Source: Sphingomonas horti
GTDB lineage: Bacteria > Pseudomonadota > Alphaproteobacteria > Sphingomonadales > Sphingomonadaceae
Length of the DNA stretch: 64,000 nucleotides
Direction: 5' to 3'
NCBI RefSeq assembly: GCF_009753715.1
Contig: NZ_WQMS01000007.1
Coordinates: 10,001-74,000 of the forward strand
The notes below the pieces were generated by a model. That model searched no databases. It was not told where the DNA came from and was given only the letters and a program-made list of their open reading frames with translations. The position numbers and the translations under genes were made by a program. Positions 45,064-53,444 of this stretch are shown here, piece after piece (position 1 is the first letter of the stretch; each line of letters opens with the position of its first letter).

Positions 45064-46164
45064 ATGAAACTGGCCGTCAAATTGTTGAAGCGATCCGACC
45101 TGACTTTCTTCGAGCCGCGGTACCGGCTCGTCAACGCCGGCAATCAGAAATCCCTGAACCTCAATCGTTCGGTGCTGATTGACCAGTTCTATCCCGCGCT
45201 TGCCGACAACCGGCACAAGGCGCTTCTGCCTGTCACGCTTAACATCTGGGGTCCCGCTGCGGCGGGCCGCTTGCGCCTCTCCCGGAGCATCACCAAGGAG
45301 GCGAAAAACTGGCGCCTCAACGGCGAATTCGTTCACAACCCGGATGTAGAGCCAAGCCGGTTTGATGCGCTCGCACCCGATGATATCGCTCTGCTGCGCT
45401 TTGACGGGGCAGCTGCGCCACACGCCGTCAGCCTCGTGCTGATCTCCGCCGGCGCCCCCGCCGAAAGCCTGCTTCACAGCCGGCTCGTGCCGCTCGCCGG
45501 CAACAGCATGCGGGTCATTGATGCTGAATCGCTTCTGGAGGCGCTGGAGGGCATCGACCCCGATCACCCTGCGCGTCTGCTCGTGACGACCGACGCCGAA
45601 CTAGCCGATATTCAAGACGCCGCCGCAGGTGATCCCGCGGCGACTGCAAGGACGATGACGCGGCGTAACCTCAGCCGCGAGGATGTCGCGGCCGCGCGCG
45701 AACGAGCCAGCGAAACCGGCGCCGAAGGCGAGACGCTCGTGGCGCACTGGCTGGCCCAGCAACAGGAAGCAGGTGGTCTGGCCCGCTGGCGATGGGCCTC
45801 GGAGGAAAACGCGCTCAGCCCGTTCGACTTTTCGGCCCAAGACCTGCTGGGGCGCGATATTCATATCGAGGTGAAGACGACGACCGCGAAGGTGCCGCGG
45901 CCCTTTCACATCTCGCTCGCGGAGGTAGCCGCCGCGGCCACCGTGGCGCACTACGATCTTTATCGCGTGAGCGCGCTCAACGACGGCAGCGGCGTTCTTC
46001 GCCGCTCGGAAAATATCGCGGGCTGGGCGCAGCAGCTACTGGCCGCCTTAGCCGCGCTGCCGCCCGGGATCATTCCGCAGGACTTCCTTGTTGAGGAGGC
46101 CGTGTTCGCCTGGTCCGAGCCGGAAACAATCCTGCTGCCCGGCGAGGACGGAGACGAAGCATGA
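45064..46164 (+). CDS. DUF3883 domain protein, nuclease-like fold
   Basis: A 366-residue protein. The first about 215 residues have no recognised domain. The C-terminal DUF3883 region shows GAEGETLVAHWLA, Asp255 in SPFDFSAQDLLGRD, and Glu269-Val-Lys271 in DIHIEVKTTTAK. The G-E..D..E-x-K arrangement is that of a PD-(D/E)XK nuclease. In BsuMI-like systems a third restriction gene occupies this place. It begins directly after the previous stop (TGAATG). Confidence 0.82.
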   Translation: MKLAVKLLKRSDLTFFEPRYRLVNAGNQKSLNLNRSVLIDQFYPALADNRHKALLPVTLNIWGPAAAGRLRLSRSITKEAKNWRLNGEFVHNPDVEPSRFDALAPDDIALLRFDGAAAPHAVSLVLISAGAPAESLLHSRLVPLAGNSMRVIDAESLLEALEGIDPDHPARLLVTTDAELADIQDAAAGDPAATARTMTRRNLSREDVAAARERASETGAEGETLVAHWLAQQQEAGGLARWRWASEENALSPFDFSAQDLLGRDIHIEVKTTTAKVPRPFHISLAEVAAAATVAHYDLYRVSALNDGSGVLRRSENIAGWAQQLLAALAALPPGIIPQDFLVEEAVFAWSEPETILLPGEDGDEA

Positions 46165-46661
46165 TGCTCGGGGATGCCAAAGCATCCCGTGCCGATCCGC
46201 TCACGCCCGCGCAGCGCCGTTTGTGCATGTCGCGTATCCGCGCTGCCGATACGCGGCCTGAGATGATCGTCCGGCGCGGACTTCATGCATTGGGCCTGCG
46301 CTACCGGCTCCACGACCGGCAGTTGCCCGGAACGCCGGATCTCGTGTTCCCCGTTTATCGCGCCGTAATCTTCGTCCACGGCTGCTTCTGGCACGGACAT
46401 GATTGCCCCCTGTTCCGCGTTCCAGCGACCAGGACGGAATTCTGGACAGCCAAGATCAGCCGCAATCGTGAGCGTGATCGTGACGCTCTCGCCGCTGTCA
46501 TCGATCAAGGGTGGCGTCCGCTGATCATCTGGGAGTGTGCGATGCGCGGCCGCGCCCGTCTTCCCGAGGAAATCCTGCTGGCGCAGGTTCACCGGTGGAT
46601 CGTCGAGCGGCAGAATGCGGCAGAGATCGCCGGAGCGTGGGGCGCCGAGCCCACGGGCTGA
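46161..46661 (+). CDS. vsr: Very short patch repair endonuclease
   Basis: A 166-residue Vsr homologue. MSRIRAADTRPEMIVRRGLH is followed by LPGTPDLVFPVYRAVIFVHG (metal-binding Asp), CFWHGHDC (zinc/His residues) and VPATRTEFWTAKISRNRERD, closely matching E. coli Vsr. It nicks at T:G mismatches that arise when 5-methylcytosine deaminates. Genes for Vsr commonly accompany C5 methyltransferases. It overlaps the DUF3883 gene by 4 bases and closes the operon. Confidence 0.95.
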   Translation: MMLGDAKASRADPLTPAQRRLCMSRIRAADTRPEMIVRRGLHALGLRYRLHDRQLPGTPDLVFPVYRAVIFVHGCFWHGHDCPLFRVPATRTEFWTAKISRNRERDRDALAAVIDQGWRPLIIWECAMRGRARLPEEILLAQVHRWIVERQNAAEIAGAWGAEPTG

Positions 46662-46682
46662 CTTGCCGTGGCGGCCCCAAAG

Positions 46683-46711
46683 GGGCGAGCGGACTGGGTG
46701 TCCGCTCGCCC
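46683..46711. terminator. Bidirectional terminator of RM operon and DGQHR gene
   Basis: A perfect 12-base stem (GGGCGAGCGGAC) with a 5-base loop between the convergent vsr and DGQHR genes. Confidence 0.75.
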
Positions 46712-46734
46712 GAATTGCAGGGAGTGCAACGTTC

Positions 46735-48192
46735 TCAGCCTTCGCGGCGGCTCGGCAGCCCCATTTTCCAGCGGATCATATCCGCGAGGATCGGGAAAAT
46801 GTCGTTGTGCTTCGCGCCGAAGCGGAAGAAGCCGCCCTGCATCGCGCCGATATCGCGATTGGCGGTGCCGCCGTCGTCCGGCAGGTAACTAGACAGTCCG
46901 TTGAGACCCGCGTCCAGCCGCTCGCCTTCCGACATCTCGTAATAGCGCCACATCGGGTTCTCGTGACTGAATTCGATCTCCGGAATGCCCGCGAGGAACT
47001 GCGCATAGAGCTCCTCCGCGTTGTCGGGCCGGCGGTTGTTCCAGTTGAGATCATAGGCGATCTTGGCGAGCGCCTTCAGGACGACCGGCTGAGCCGCGAC
47101 CGTCTTCTCCTTCGCCCGGTCGTCGCCGAAGCCCGGGATCTGCGCGATTTGACCCCAAAGCTCGAGGATCGCATTCTCGCGCGGCTCCACGATCGCAGGT
47201 GTGGCGCCGGCGATATTGCCCTTGTTGAGGAAGGCCGTGGCATTGATCGCGACCACGTCCTTGAGCACGAGCGCGCCGGTATCCTGCGACCAGTCCTTCA
47301 CCTCGGAGTCGATGATCCGCAGCCCCAGGTCTTCGCTGAGCCGCCGCTTGATGAAGTGAGTGATCGGGTTCGAGCCGTCGAACTGGAAGGCGAGCGAGGC
47401 ATCAACCTTCTTGCCCAGTCGATTGAGGTCGTGGAACAGCTGACGCTCCTGGTCGATGTCCAGGCCGAGATGGACCTCCACCGTGAGAGTCGCATAGGCG
47501 CGGGCCGCCTCATAAGCCTCGTTCCAGACCTGCATGTCGGCATCAGCCACCGGCTTGCCTTTCTCGGCGAACAGCACGGCACCTTTGCCGGGGTAGCGCC
47601 CGGTCTGGCGGACGGTGTCGAGAAAGTTCATCGCCAACTCCGCCGCGTGGCGGCGGTGCTGACCGTCGATCACCCACAGGATGTGCCGCTCGGAGAGGAA
47701 TACCTTGAAGCCGGCGGTTTCGTCCTGCTTGGTTTCAAGACGAACGCCGCGGATACCGCCCGCGCCCGTGCCGCCGGGCGGCACGTTACGGATGTTGCAG
47801 ACTAACGGCTGCAACGAGAAATAGGGCTGTTCCCCCAGGGCGCGGAGCACCCCGTCGAACGCGTCGGGGACGTCCTTGCCCAGCGCGATGCGGCGCATCT
47901 TCGCCGCGGACACAAGGCCCTTCACCATATACACCGCGAGCTTGCGTGCGTGCCCTTCGTCGAGCGGGCGCTGTGCGACGGGGCCGCTCTCACGATCGTT
48001 CGCAACATCGGAAATGTCGTAGAATTTGCGGAAGGGGACGGACATCGTGAAGACGCGATGACCGAGATTGTGGCCGATGAAGACGTTGAATGGCGTTTCG
48101 TTCACGTCGCCAGAATCCGCGAGGATGTCGAGCGTATCGAGCTCGCGGGCGCTCTGGAGGGGGATGGGCAGCTCGCCGGACTTAGGGTACAT
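46735..48192 (-). CDS. DndB-like DGQHR domain protein
   Basis: A 485-residue protein with the DGQHR motif at residues 176-181 (LWVIDGQHRRHAAELA) and the downstream LFHDLNRLGKKVDASLAFQF block. Both are typical of DndB and relatives. In phosphorothioation systems DndB is a regulator and not part of the modification chemistry. No dndA, C, D or E gene is near, so this is an orphan. A tandem palindromic site sits upstream of it, suggesting autoregulation. Normal DndB is about 350-400 residues, so this one is somewhat long. Confidence 0.82.
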   Translation of the reverse strand: MYPKSGELPIPLQSARELDTLDILADSGDVNETPFNVFIGHNLGHRVFTMSVPFRKFYDISDVANDRESGPVAQRPLDEGHARKLAVYMVKGLVSAAKMRRIALGKDVPDAFDGVLRALGEQPYFSLQPLVCNIRNVPPGGTGAGGIRGVRLETKQDETAGFKVFLSERHILWVIDGQHRRHAAELAMNFLDTVRQTGRYPGKGAVLFAEKGKPVADADMQVWNEAYEAARAYATLTVEVHLGLDIDQERQLFHDLNRLGKKVDASLAFQFDGSNPITHFIKRRLSEDLGLRIIDSEVKDWSQDTGALVLKDVVAINATAFLNKGNIAGATPAIVEPRENAILELWGQIAQIPGFGDDRAKEKTVAAQPVVLKALAKIAYDLNWNNRRPDNAEELYAQFLAGIPEIEFSHENPMWRYYEMSEGERLDAGLNGLSSYLPDDGGTANRDIGAMQGGFFRFGAKHNDIFPILADMIRWKMGLPSRREG

Positions 48193-48265
48193 ATCGTTCT
48201 CCTTGTTTCTGTCGTGGCGGGCGTGCTGACTTGCCGGTTAACCGCCCTCCACGACGCGAAATAAG

Positions 48266-48315
48266 CCCATGGGAGATTATCTGTCAACGAATAAATCTCC
48301 CATGGGATATTATCT
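48266..48315. promoter_or_regulatory. Tandem operator upstream of the DGQHR gene
   Basis: Two direct copies of a 17-base site, CCCATGGGA(G/T)ATTATCT, start at 48266 and 48299, 33 bases apart (about three helical turns). Each is centred on the palindrome CCCATGGG. The block is AT-rich compared with its surroundings and lies 74 bases before the start of the leftward gene, with a TAATAT/ATAATA box inside copy 2. This is a strong candidate for a cooperative repressor site. Confidence 0.7.
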
Positions 48316-48538
48316 TTGCTGGGTCTGCATTCGCGGCGCCGCGGCGACACAGCCATGCCCGCTGGGAGACAGAGGTTCTCACCTCTCGGAGGCGCGTGCG
48401 CTTTCGTCCTAATCTGGCGAGATCGGACAGATCACTCAGTCAAGCTATGGCGTGCCTCAAGAAAAGCGAGCGCATTGGCGAGGTTGTCCGTTCCGGTGAT
48501 GGAAAGGACCTTTTCGCCATACTTGCACGTCCTCGGGC

Positions 48539-48837
48539 ATGTCGGCGCCGCAATTTGAATGGGAGAGGCCGTGGTTTGAGACCAGGACGGCACGCAGAAT
48601 TATCGCCGACGTTTTGGGTGAGGTCCTTGGTGATCTCCTGCGCGACAGAATGGATGGTTGGTCGAGGAACCGGACATCACCTCACGCTACGGCCAACGGC
48701 TTGAGGACCGGCTCAATGGAAAGGCGCTGGGTGGCTACCGGATTAAAGTCATAGCGAGACGATCACTTCGCACGTTTGGGGAAGTCTCGCGAGAAGCCGA
48801 GGGCCCTGATCTCTACCTTGCCGTCTCGATGGAGTGA
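48539..48837 (+). pseudogene. Possible frameshifted small gene, unknown family
   Basis: The first frame begins MSAPQFEWERPWFETRTARR and runs to about 48658. The second frame carries DITSRYGQRLEDRLNGKALG, then GYRIKVIARRSLRTFGEVSR, and stops at 48837. Together they form a plausible protein of about 98 residues with one frame step near 48655-48665. Composition is protein-like in both halves, unlike other frames in this 800-base gap. No family recognised. Confidence 0.4.
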
Positions 48838-49005
48838 GTTCGGCTGCTCAGGACCAAAGGCGTGCTCGCCCAGGCCAAGCGCGATTGATAATCGGTCTGT
48901 TTGAGTCGCCAAAGCGGACCTCGGACCCAAGACCCGTTCGAATTGAGGACGAGTATCGCGAACCGAGCAGGGCCGATTTGGTACTGAGCGGCCAATTATA
49001 AGATG
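48838..49005. other. Non-coding gap between defence island and tra region
   Basis: I see no gene or clear repeat here. Together with 48193-48538 it makes the longest weakly coding stretch of the window. The 48316-48538 part likewise holds only short frames of shadow-like composition. Confidence 0.4.
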
Positions 49006-49452
49006 CTATCCGGTGATCGCTCGGGCGAGAGCAAGCAAGCCGCCTGCTGCGCCCATGCCAAGTACCCAGGCCCAGATCAGCGCATCGTTCTGAGCGGCGC
49101 GATTCCGGGCGCTCCGTACTTGGTTCGTGAACTCTGCAGCGGAGTCGGTCATCGCCCGAGCGGCGGTTTCGATCGTGGCGCGGTCATACCGCCTCAAGCG
49201 CTCCGTCGCGCGCTCGACTCCTGCGGAATACATCTCATGTGTGACCTGCATTCCCGGACTCGCGTCGATCTTCTTCAATGCCTGTGTCAAGCCCTGCTGT
49301 TGGGCGGCCATGCTCTCGATGGCAGGTCGATAATCGGGTAGCGCATTGCGCTCTGCAGCCAAGCCCTCGATGGCCCGCTGGAGAAGGGCGAGGCGCGCTT
49401 CCATCATCTTGAACGCTTCGGCGGCAGGGTCAGGGGGAGCTTCGTGCTGCAT
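49006..49452 (-). CDS. DUF6118-like protein, possibly shortened
   Basis: A 148-residue protein with an N-terminal coiled region (AEAFKMMEARLALLQRAIEG), a middle QQGLTQALKKIDASPGMQVT and a C-terminal membrane helix (DALIWAWVLGMGAAGGLLAL). It resembles the DUF6118 proteins that follow traA in alphaproteobacterial mobile elements. It ends soon after the helix, where I recall family members continuing, so a 3' truncation is possible. It starts 9 bases after the traA stop, so the two share a transcript. Confidence 0.72.
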   Translation of the reverse strand: MQHEAPPDPAAEAFKMMEARLALLQRAIEGLAAERNALPDYRPAIESMAAQQQGLTQALKKIDASPGMQVTHEMYSAGVERATERLRRYDRATIETAARAMTDSAAEFTNQVRSARNRAAQNDALIWAWVLGMGAAGGLLALARAITG

Positions 49453-49461
49453 GTCCGACGC

Positions 49462-52320
49462 TTAGATCTCCAGTCCGCGCGAACGCGAGCGGCCGAGCCA
49501 GTCCTGGAGTTCGTGGGACAAACTTGCTCCGCCCGACCCTGAAATTCCGAAGTCTTTCCTTCGAGTCCGGAGCAGCGACTCAAGCTGCGGATCGCGGTGC
49601 AGGCCGTCGATCAGGCTGACCATGCGCTCGCGTGCGTGCTCCGCGCGCGCATAATCTCCATCATGTTCTGAATGAGCGCGAACGCGGTCAAGCTGGCGCC
49701 ACTTCTGGACGAAATCATCGGCGCGCCGAGTGATGTCCAGGCGAAGCTCGGTTTCCATCCGCATCGCACGAATCGCTGCCCCGGTCCGACCTTTCGCCGC
49801 CTCATCGACAAGCGAAAGATTGGCGATGAAGGCACGCCGCAAATCGCGCGAAGCCTCGGGTTGCGCGGCGTTGAGAGCGTGGGCCGCCTGGTCCAACTCC
49901 GCCTGCTGGTGGGGCAATGGCTGGAGCCCCAGTTTTCGCATGCGAAGAATGTCAGCCTGCGCGCGTGCATATCGCTCGACAGAGCTTTCGAGCGCCGTGC
50001 GCTCGGGTGCGAGCCGGGACACCACGCTCGGCGTCAGCTTCAGTCCAGCGAAGATGCTGCGCACGGGAGCCGGCTTGGCCTGTTCGACCACGTCGCGCGC
50101 GACCCGAATCTCGCGCCGGTCGGCAAAGGCGCGCGCGTAGTCGGACGCCATGTCCTTAGCCCGCTCGCGCGAGAGCGCCGCGACCAGCCGCCCATGATCG
50201 GCGAAGTCGTCCTCGCCATAATAGAGCGCGACATGCTCGCGATGCCGCGTCAGCGCGACGTAAGCGGCGTGCCGGTCGAGCCCGGGCGTCGCCAGCATAT
50301 GCACGCGGTCGACGGTGACGCCCTGCGCCTTGTGGATCGTGGCGGCGTAGCCATGGTCGATATGCGCATAGTCTTTGAAGTCGAAGGCAACCGATCGCCC
50401 GCCGTCCAGCATCACGACCATGCGGGCACGCGTGACACTCTGCACTTGGCCCAAGGTGCCGTTCTTGACGCCGAGTTCCCGCTCGTTGCGCAGGAACATG
50501 ACCCGGTCGCCGGCCGCGAACTTGCGCTCACCGCGTTCAGTCGCGACTGCGACATCGTTGCTGAGTTGGCCGCTCGCGCGCACCTTCTCGCGGGCGGCCT
50601 GGTTCAGCAGCCGCACCTCCTCACGCGTATGTGCAAGCATCAGTCGCGACGCGCTCGGCCGCTTGACCCGCCCGGCGTCCCAGCGCTCGACGAGCTCGCC
50701 GCGCGCCGCTTCGCGAGTAGGCGCCGCCTTCACGTGACCGCGGTCCGCATAAGCGTCGATCGCCTCTTCCGTCCGTCCGGTGGCGAGCTGGCGCGTAGCG
50801 TCACGCTGCCAGTCCTTTTGCTGACGTCGAACTTCAGTGATCTCGATTGCGCCATGCCGCTCGGCGATCGAGCGGAACGCCGCGCCGGCTTCGATCGCCT
50901 GGAGCTGTTCGGGATCGCCGACCAGGACAAGCTTGGCGCCGCGCCTTTCGGCTTCGCGGACGATGCGCTCCATTTGCCGCGTGCCGATCATGCCGGCTTC
51001 GTCGATCACCAGCACGTCGTTGCTGGTCAGCAGCTCACGGCCCTGGCTCCATTGATGCTCGAGGCTCGCAATCGTGCGGGACGCAATGCCGGAGCCGTGC
51101 TCCAGATTTTCGGCCGCAATGCCAGACAGAGCGAGGCCGTGGACGCGGTAGCCGCTCTCTTCCCAGGCTTCGCGCGCGATGCCCAGCAGCGCCGATTTAC
51201 CCGTGCCGGCATAGCCGATGATCGTCTTCAGATCGCCGGGCCGCGTCACATGATGAAGCGCTATCTGCTGCTCCCAGCCAAGCTCCAGGCCGCGCTTCTC
51301 GGCCATGGCCTGCGCTAGTTCGACCATGCCGCGGTGGGGAGCATGTCCGTTGCGCTCGGCCATCGCGATCGTCGCGCGCTCCAGGCTCTGCTCCGCTTGC
51401 AGCATCGCCCGGCTGGTGAAGCGCTCCTGCCCTCTCCCGTCCTGGCCGAGCCGCACCAGCTCTGGCGAACTGCGCACTGCCGCCATGACGTCGTCGAATT
51501 GCTGTTTCCCATCGCTGTGTCGGTGAACGAACATCGCCAGGTCGCGGGTCGTGAACGTCGCCTGTTGGTGCGTGATTGCGTCGAGCGCGATTTGCGGACG
51601 CGCGATGATCTTCTCGCCATTGGCGCGGGCGATGGCGTGGTGTTCGACGAGGCGCTCGGATGCGAGCCCCTGCTCCGCCATGCGTGAAGCGGCTGGGCCG
51701 ATCTTGTTCTGCGGTTCGAGGTCGATGCCTTGCGCTTCCAATGAGCGGTGATCGATGCGCGCGTCGATATCGAGTTCAGCGAGGCGCTCATTGACGTGGT
51801 CGGCCCAGGCTTCGCGCCAGTGGTTGAGAAGTTCGGTGCGGTTCCAGTCGCGGACCTTGGCGCCGAAGCAGTCCTCGCCCAGTTCGCGCGTCGTCAGCAT
51901 CACATGTGCGTGCGGCTTCGCGAGCCCGTCTGCGCCGACATCCCAATGAACGTTGAGGTCGGCGATCATGCCGCGGCCGACGAACTCCCGTTCGATGAAG
52001 TCTCGGGCGAGCGCGATCCCTTGCTCTCTCGTCATCTCGCGCGGGATCGCGAACTCGATCTCGCGCGCGAGTTGCGCGTCGATGCGCTTCTCTGCCGCCT
52101 CGGCCGCATTCCACAGCTGCTCGCGGTCGCGCCACTTCTCCGGCGCGCCGTCCGGCAGCATCACTTCGGAATGGACGACGCAGGCCTTGTTCGAGAAGTC
52201 GTGATGCCGGTCCAGCCGCTGATCGTGAAGCCGCGAGGCGGAGCGGTAAGCCGCGGCCGCCAGCGCGCTGGAGCCGTTGGCGCGGGAAATGACCTTGGCG
52301 GAGAAGTGGTAGATCGCCAT
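49462..52320 (-). CDS. traA: Ti-type conjugative relaxase TraA
   Basis: A 952-residue protein. The N-terminal MobA/MobL relaxase domain starts MAIYHFSAKVISRANGSSAL and has the histidine metal-binding cluster KPHAHVMLTTREL. The middle is a RecD-like superfamily 1 helicase with GYAGTGKSALLG (Gly369 onward), VLVIDEAGMIGTRQM, LVGDPEQLQAI and the late motif AYVALTRHREHVALYYG. It nicks oriT and unwinds the transferred strand. ATG 52320 is chosen over 52329 for its AAGGTG site. The oriT lies just upstream. Confidence 0.95.
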   Translation of the reverse strand: MAIYHFSAKVISRANGSSALAAAAYRSASRLHDQRLDRHHDFSNKACVVHSEVMLPDGAPEKWRDREQLWNAAEAAEKRIDAQLAREIEFAIPREMTREQGIALARDFIEREFVGRGMIADLNVHWDVGADGLAKPHAHVMLTTRELGEDCFGAKVRDWNRTELLNHWREAWADHVNERLAELDIDARIDHRSLEAQGIDLEPQNKIGPAASRMAEQGLASERLVEHHAIARANGEKIIARPQIALDAITHQQATFTTRDLAMFVHRHSDGKQQFDDVMAAVRSSPELVRLGQDGRGQERFTSRAMLQAEQSLERATIAMAERNGHAPHRGMVELAQAMAEKRGLELGWEQQIALHHVTRPGDLKTIIGYAGTGKSALLGIAREAWEESGYRVHGLALSGIAAENLEHGSGIASRTIASLEHQWSQGRELLTSNDVLVIDEAGMIGTRQMERIVREAERRGAKLVLVGDPEQLQAIEAGAAFRSIAERHGAIEITEVRRQQKDWQRDATRQLATGRTEEAIDAYADRGHVKAAPTREAARGELVERWDAGRVKRPSASRLMLAHTREEVRLLNQAAREKVRASGQLSNDVAVATERGERKFAAGDRVMFLRNERELGVKNGTLGQVQSVTRARMVVMLDGGRSVAFDFKDYAHIDHGYAATIHKAQGVTVDRVHMLATPGLDRHAAYVALTRHREHVALYYGEDDFADHGRLVAALSRERAKDMASDYARAFADRREIRVARDVVEQAKPAPVRSIFAGLKLTPSVVSRLAPERTALESSVERYARAQADILRMRKLGLQPLPHQQAELDQAAHALNAAQPEASRDLRRAFIANLSLVDEAAKGRTGAAIRAMRMETELRLDITRRADDFVQKWRQLDRVRAHSEHDGDYARAEHARERMVSLIDGLHRDPQLESLLRTRRKDFGISGSGGASLSHELQDWLGRSRSRGLEI

Positions 52321-52350
52321 CGCGATCACACCTTCTACACTTTAGCAAGC

Positions 52351-52379
52351 ACGTCGGCACGACGTATAAGCGCGCCCTC
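52351..52379. other. oriT: Origin of transfer (oriT), Q/Ti type
   Basis: A perfect 6-base inverted repeat (ACGTCG at 52351-52356, CGACGT at 52360-52365) is followed at once by TAAGCGCGCCCT (52367-52378). This closely matches the nick region of RSF1010/Ti-family oriT sites (TAAGTGCGCCCT). It lies in the gap between divergent traA and traC, the standard place in Ti-type elements. The exact nick base was not determined. Confidence 0.8.
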
Positions 52380-52489
52380 AAAAGATTTCATCTTTCTCGG
52401 GACGCCGAAATCCCAAGTCATTCCAGCGCATTGCGACTGATCGGGCCAAGCGATAACTGGCCTGTCCTCATCGTGCAACTGAGGACAGG

Positions 52490-52816
52490 ATGATGCGCAA
52501 GCCCCGCGACTATGACGCCGAGCTGAAGGCGCTGAACGAACGCGGGGCCCAGCTTAAGCAGCGCAAGGTACAGCAGCTGGGCGAACTCGTGATCGCAACG
52601 GGTGCGGACGCGCTCGCGATCGAACTGCTCGCCGGCGCGCTGGTAGCGGCGGCCAAGGAAAAGGACACTTCTGTCCGGGAGGGCTGGCGCAAGGCGGGCG
52701 CGGCCTTCTTTCAACGTCCGGCGCGCGCTTCGAACAGCGCTGCTCCAGGACGCAGTCCGGCTGCATCGGGCAGCGGCGCAGCGCAATCGACTGATCGTCA
52801 CCAGAGCGCGTCATGA
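52490..52816 (+). CDS. traC: Conjugal transfer protein TraC
   Basis: A 108-residue protein (or 107 from the second ATG). The helical core DYDAELKALNERGAQLKQRK, then LGELVIATGADALAIELLAG, and EGWRKAGAAFF match Ti-type TraC. TraC helps TraA at oriT. It is divergent from traA across oriT, with a GAGGACAGG site before the ATG. The Ser/Ala-rich tail after residue 80 is not conserved. Confidence 0.82.
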   Translation: MMRKPRDYDAELKALNERGAQLKQRKVQQLGELVIATGADALAIELLAGALVAAAKEKDTSVREGWRKAGAAFFQRPARASNSAAPGRSPAASGSGAAQSTDRHQSAS

Positions 52817-52832
52817 CACGCGAGAGTGGCAA

Positions 52833-53042
52833 GTGAAGCGGCGCGAACGCACGCGACAGCTGATCGAGCTTGGCGGCTTGGTGGCAAAGGCCGGGCTGAT
52901 CGAAGCCACAGATGATGACCGTGCCGTGGTCTTCGGGCTGCTCGTCGAAGCGGCTGCGAAGCTCAGTGGTTCCGATCGTGAGCAGCAACTGCTGCTCTGG
53001 CGTCGGCGGGGCAAGCGCGCGTTCAACATCGAGGAATGCTAG
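52833..53042 (+). CDS. traD: Conjugal transfer protein TraD
   Basis: A 69-residue protein: KRRERTRQLIELGGLVAKAG, then LIEATDDDRAVVFGLL and a C-terminal WRRRGKRAF. The pattern is that of the small Ti TraD (not the F-type coupling protein). The GTG at 52833 is the only good start; the open frame also extends upstream without a start codon of quality. TraG, which normally comes next, is absent. Confidence 0.82.
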   Translation: MKRRERTRQLIELGGLVAKAGLIEATDDDRAVVFGLLVEAAAKLSGSDREQQLLLWRRRGKRAFNIEEC

Positions 53043-53365
53043 TCGGCAGTTGCGATTTCCGACAATGGATTGCGCGAAATCAGTCCCCAACGATCACCAC
53101 CGGTTTCCGAACCTCTTGCTCCAATCTCGATCAGATACTCTTTGGTGTGCTCCGCGCTTAGCCCCGTGACATGGATGAGCGTGTCAAGCTTTCTCCATTT
53201 CGGCCCCTTGTTGAGCATTTCAGTCAACAGTCGCTCGATTGCTTTGTCGAATTTGGGATGTTGGCTCTTGCGGCCGAGATGTGCCGATAGCCAAGTCGTT
53301 GCCATCGAACCTCCAGTCCCAACAAGCGCTCCCAGAATTGCCCAGGCTCCCTCTGGCATATTCAT
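53039..53365 (-). CDS. Small membrane-anchored protein, unknown function
   Basis: A 108-residue protein with one N-terminal hydrophobic segment (WAILGALVGTGGSMATTWL) and a soluble C-terminal part (KAIERLLTEMLNKGPKWRKL, then VTGLSAEHTKEYLIEIGARG) that looks like a small winged-helix fold. Start 53365 has a GGGAGGA site. Its 3' end overlaps that of traD by 4 bases. No family recognised. Its position where traG normally starts suggests an insertion or rearrangement after traD. Confidence 0.7.
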   Translation of the reverse strand: MNMPEGAWAILGALVGTGGSMATTWLSAHLGRKSQHPKFDKAIERLLTEMLNKGPKWRKLDTLIHVTGLSAEHTKEYLIEIGARGSETGGDRWGLISRNPLSEIATAD

Positions 53366-53444
53366 CCTCCCCAGTCGGTTGGAGACGAAGTTTGCCTTGG
53401 CGTGCCGATAAGGCAACCTGCCGGCCCGTGATAAATTTGGAGAT

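Noticed and set aside
48231-48704. Plus-strand open frame of about 157 codons starting at the tandem operator
   Set aside because: It reads through the operator repeat and is Arg/Ser-rich with no motif; composition is that of a shadow.
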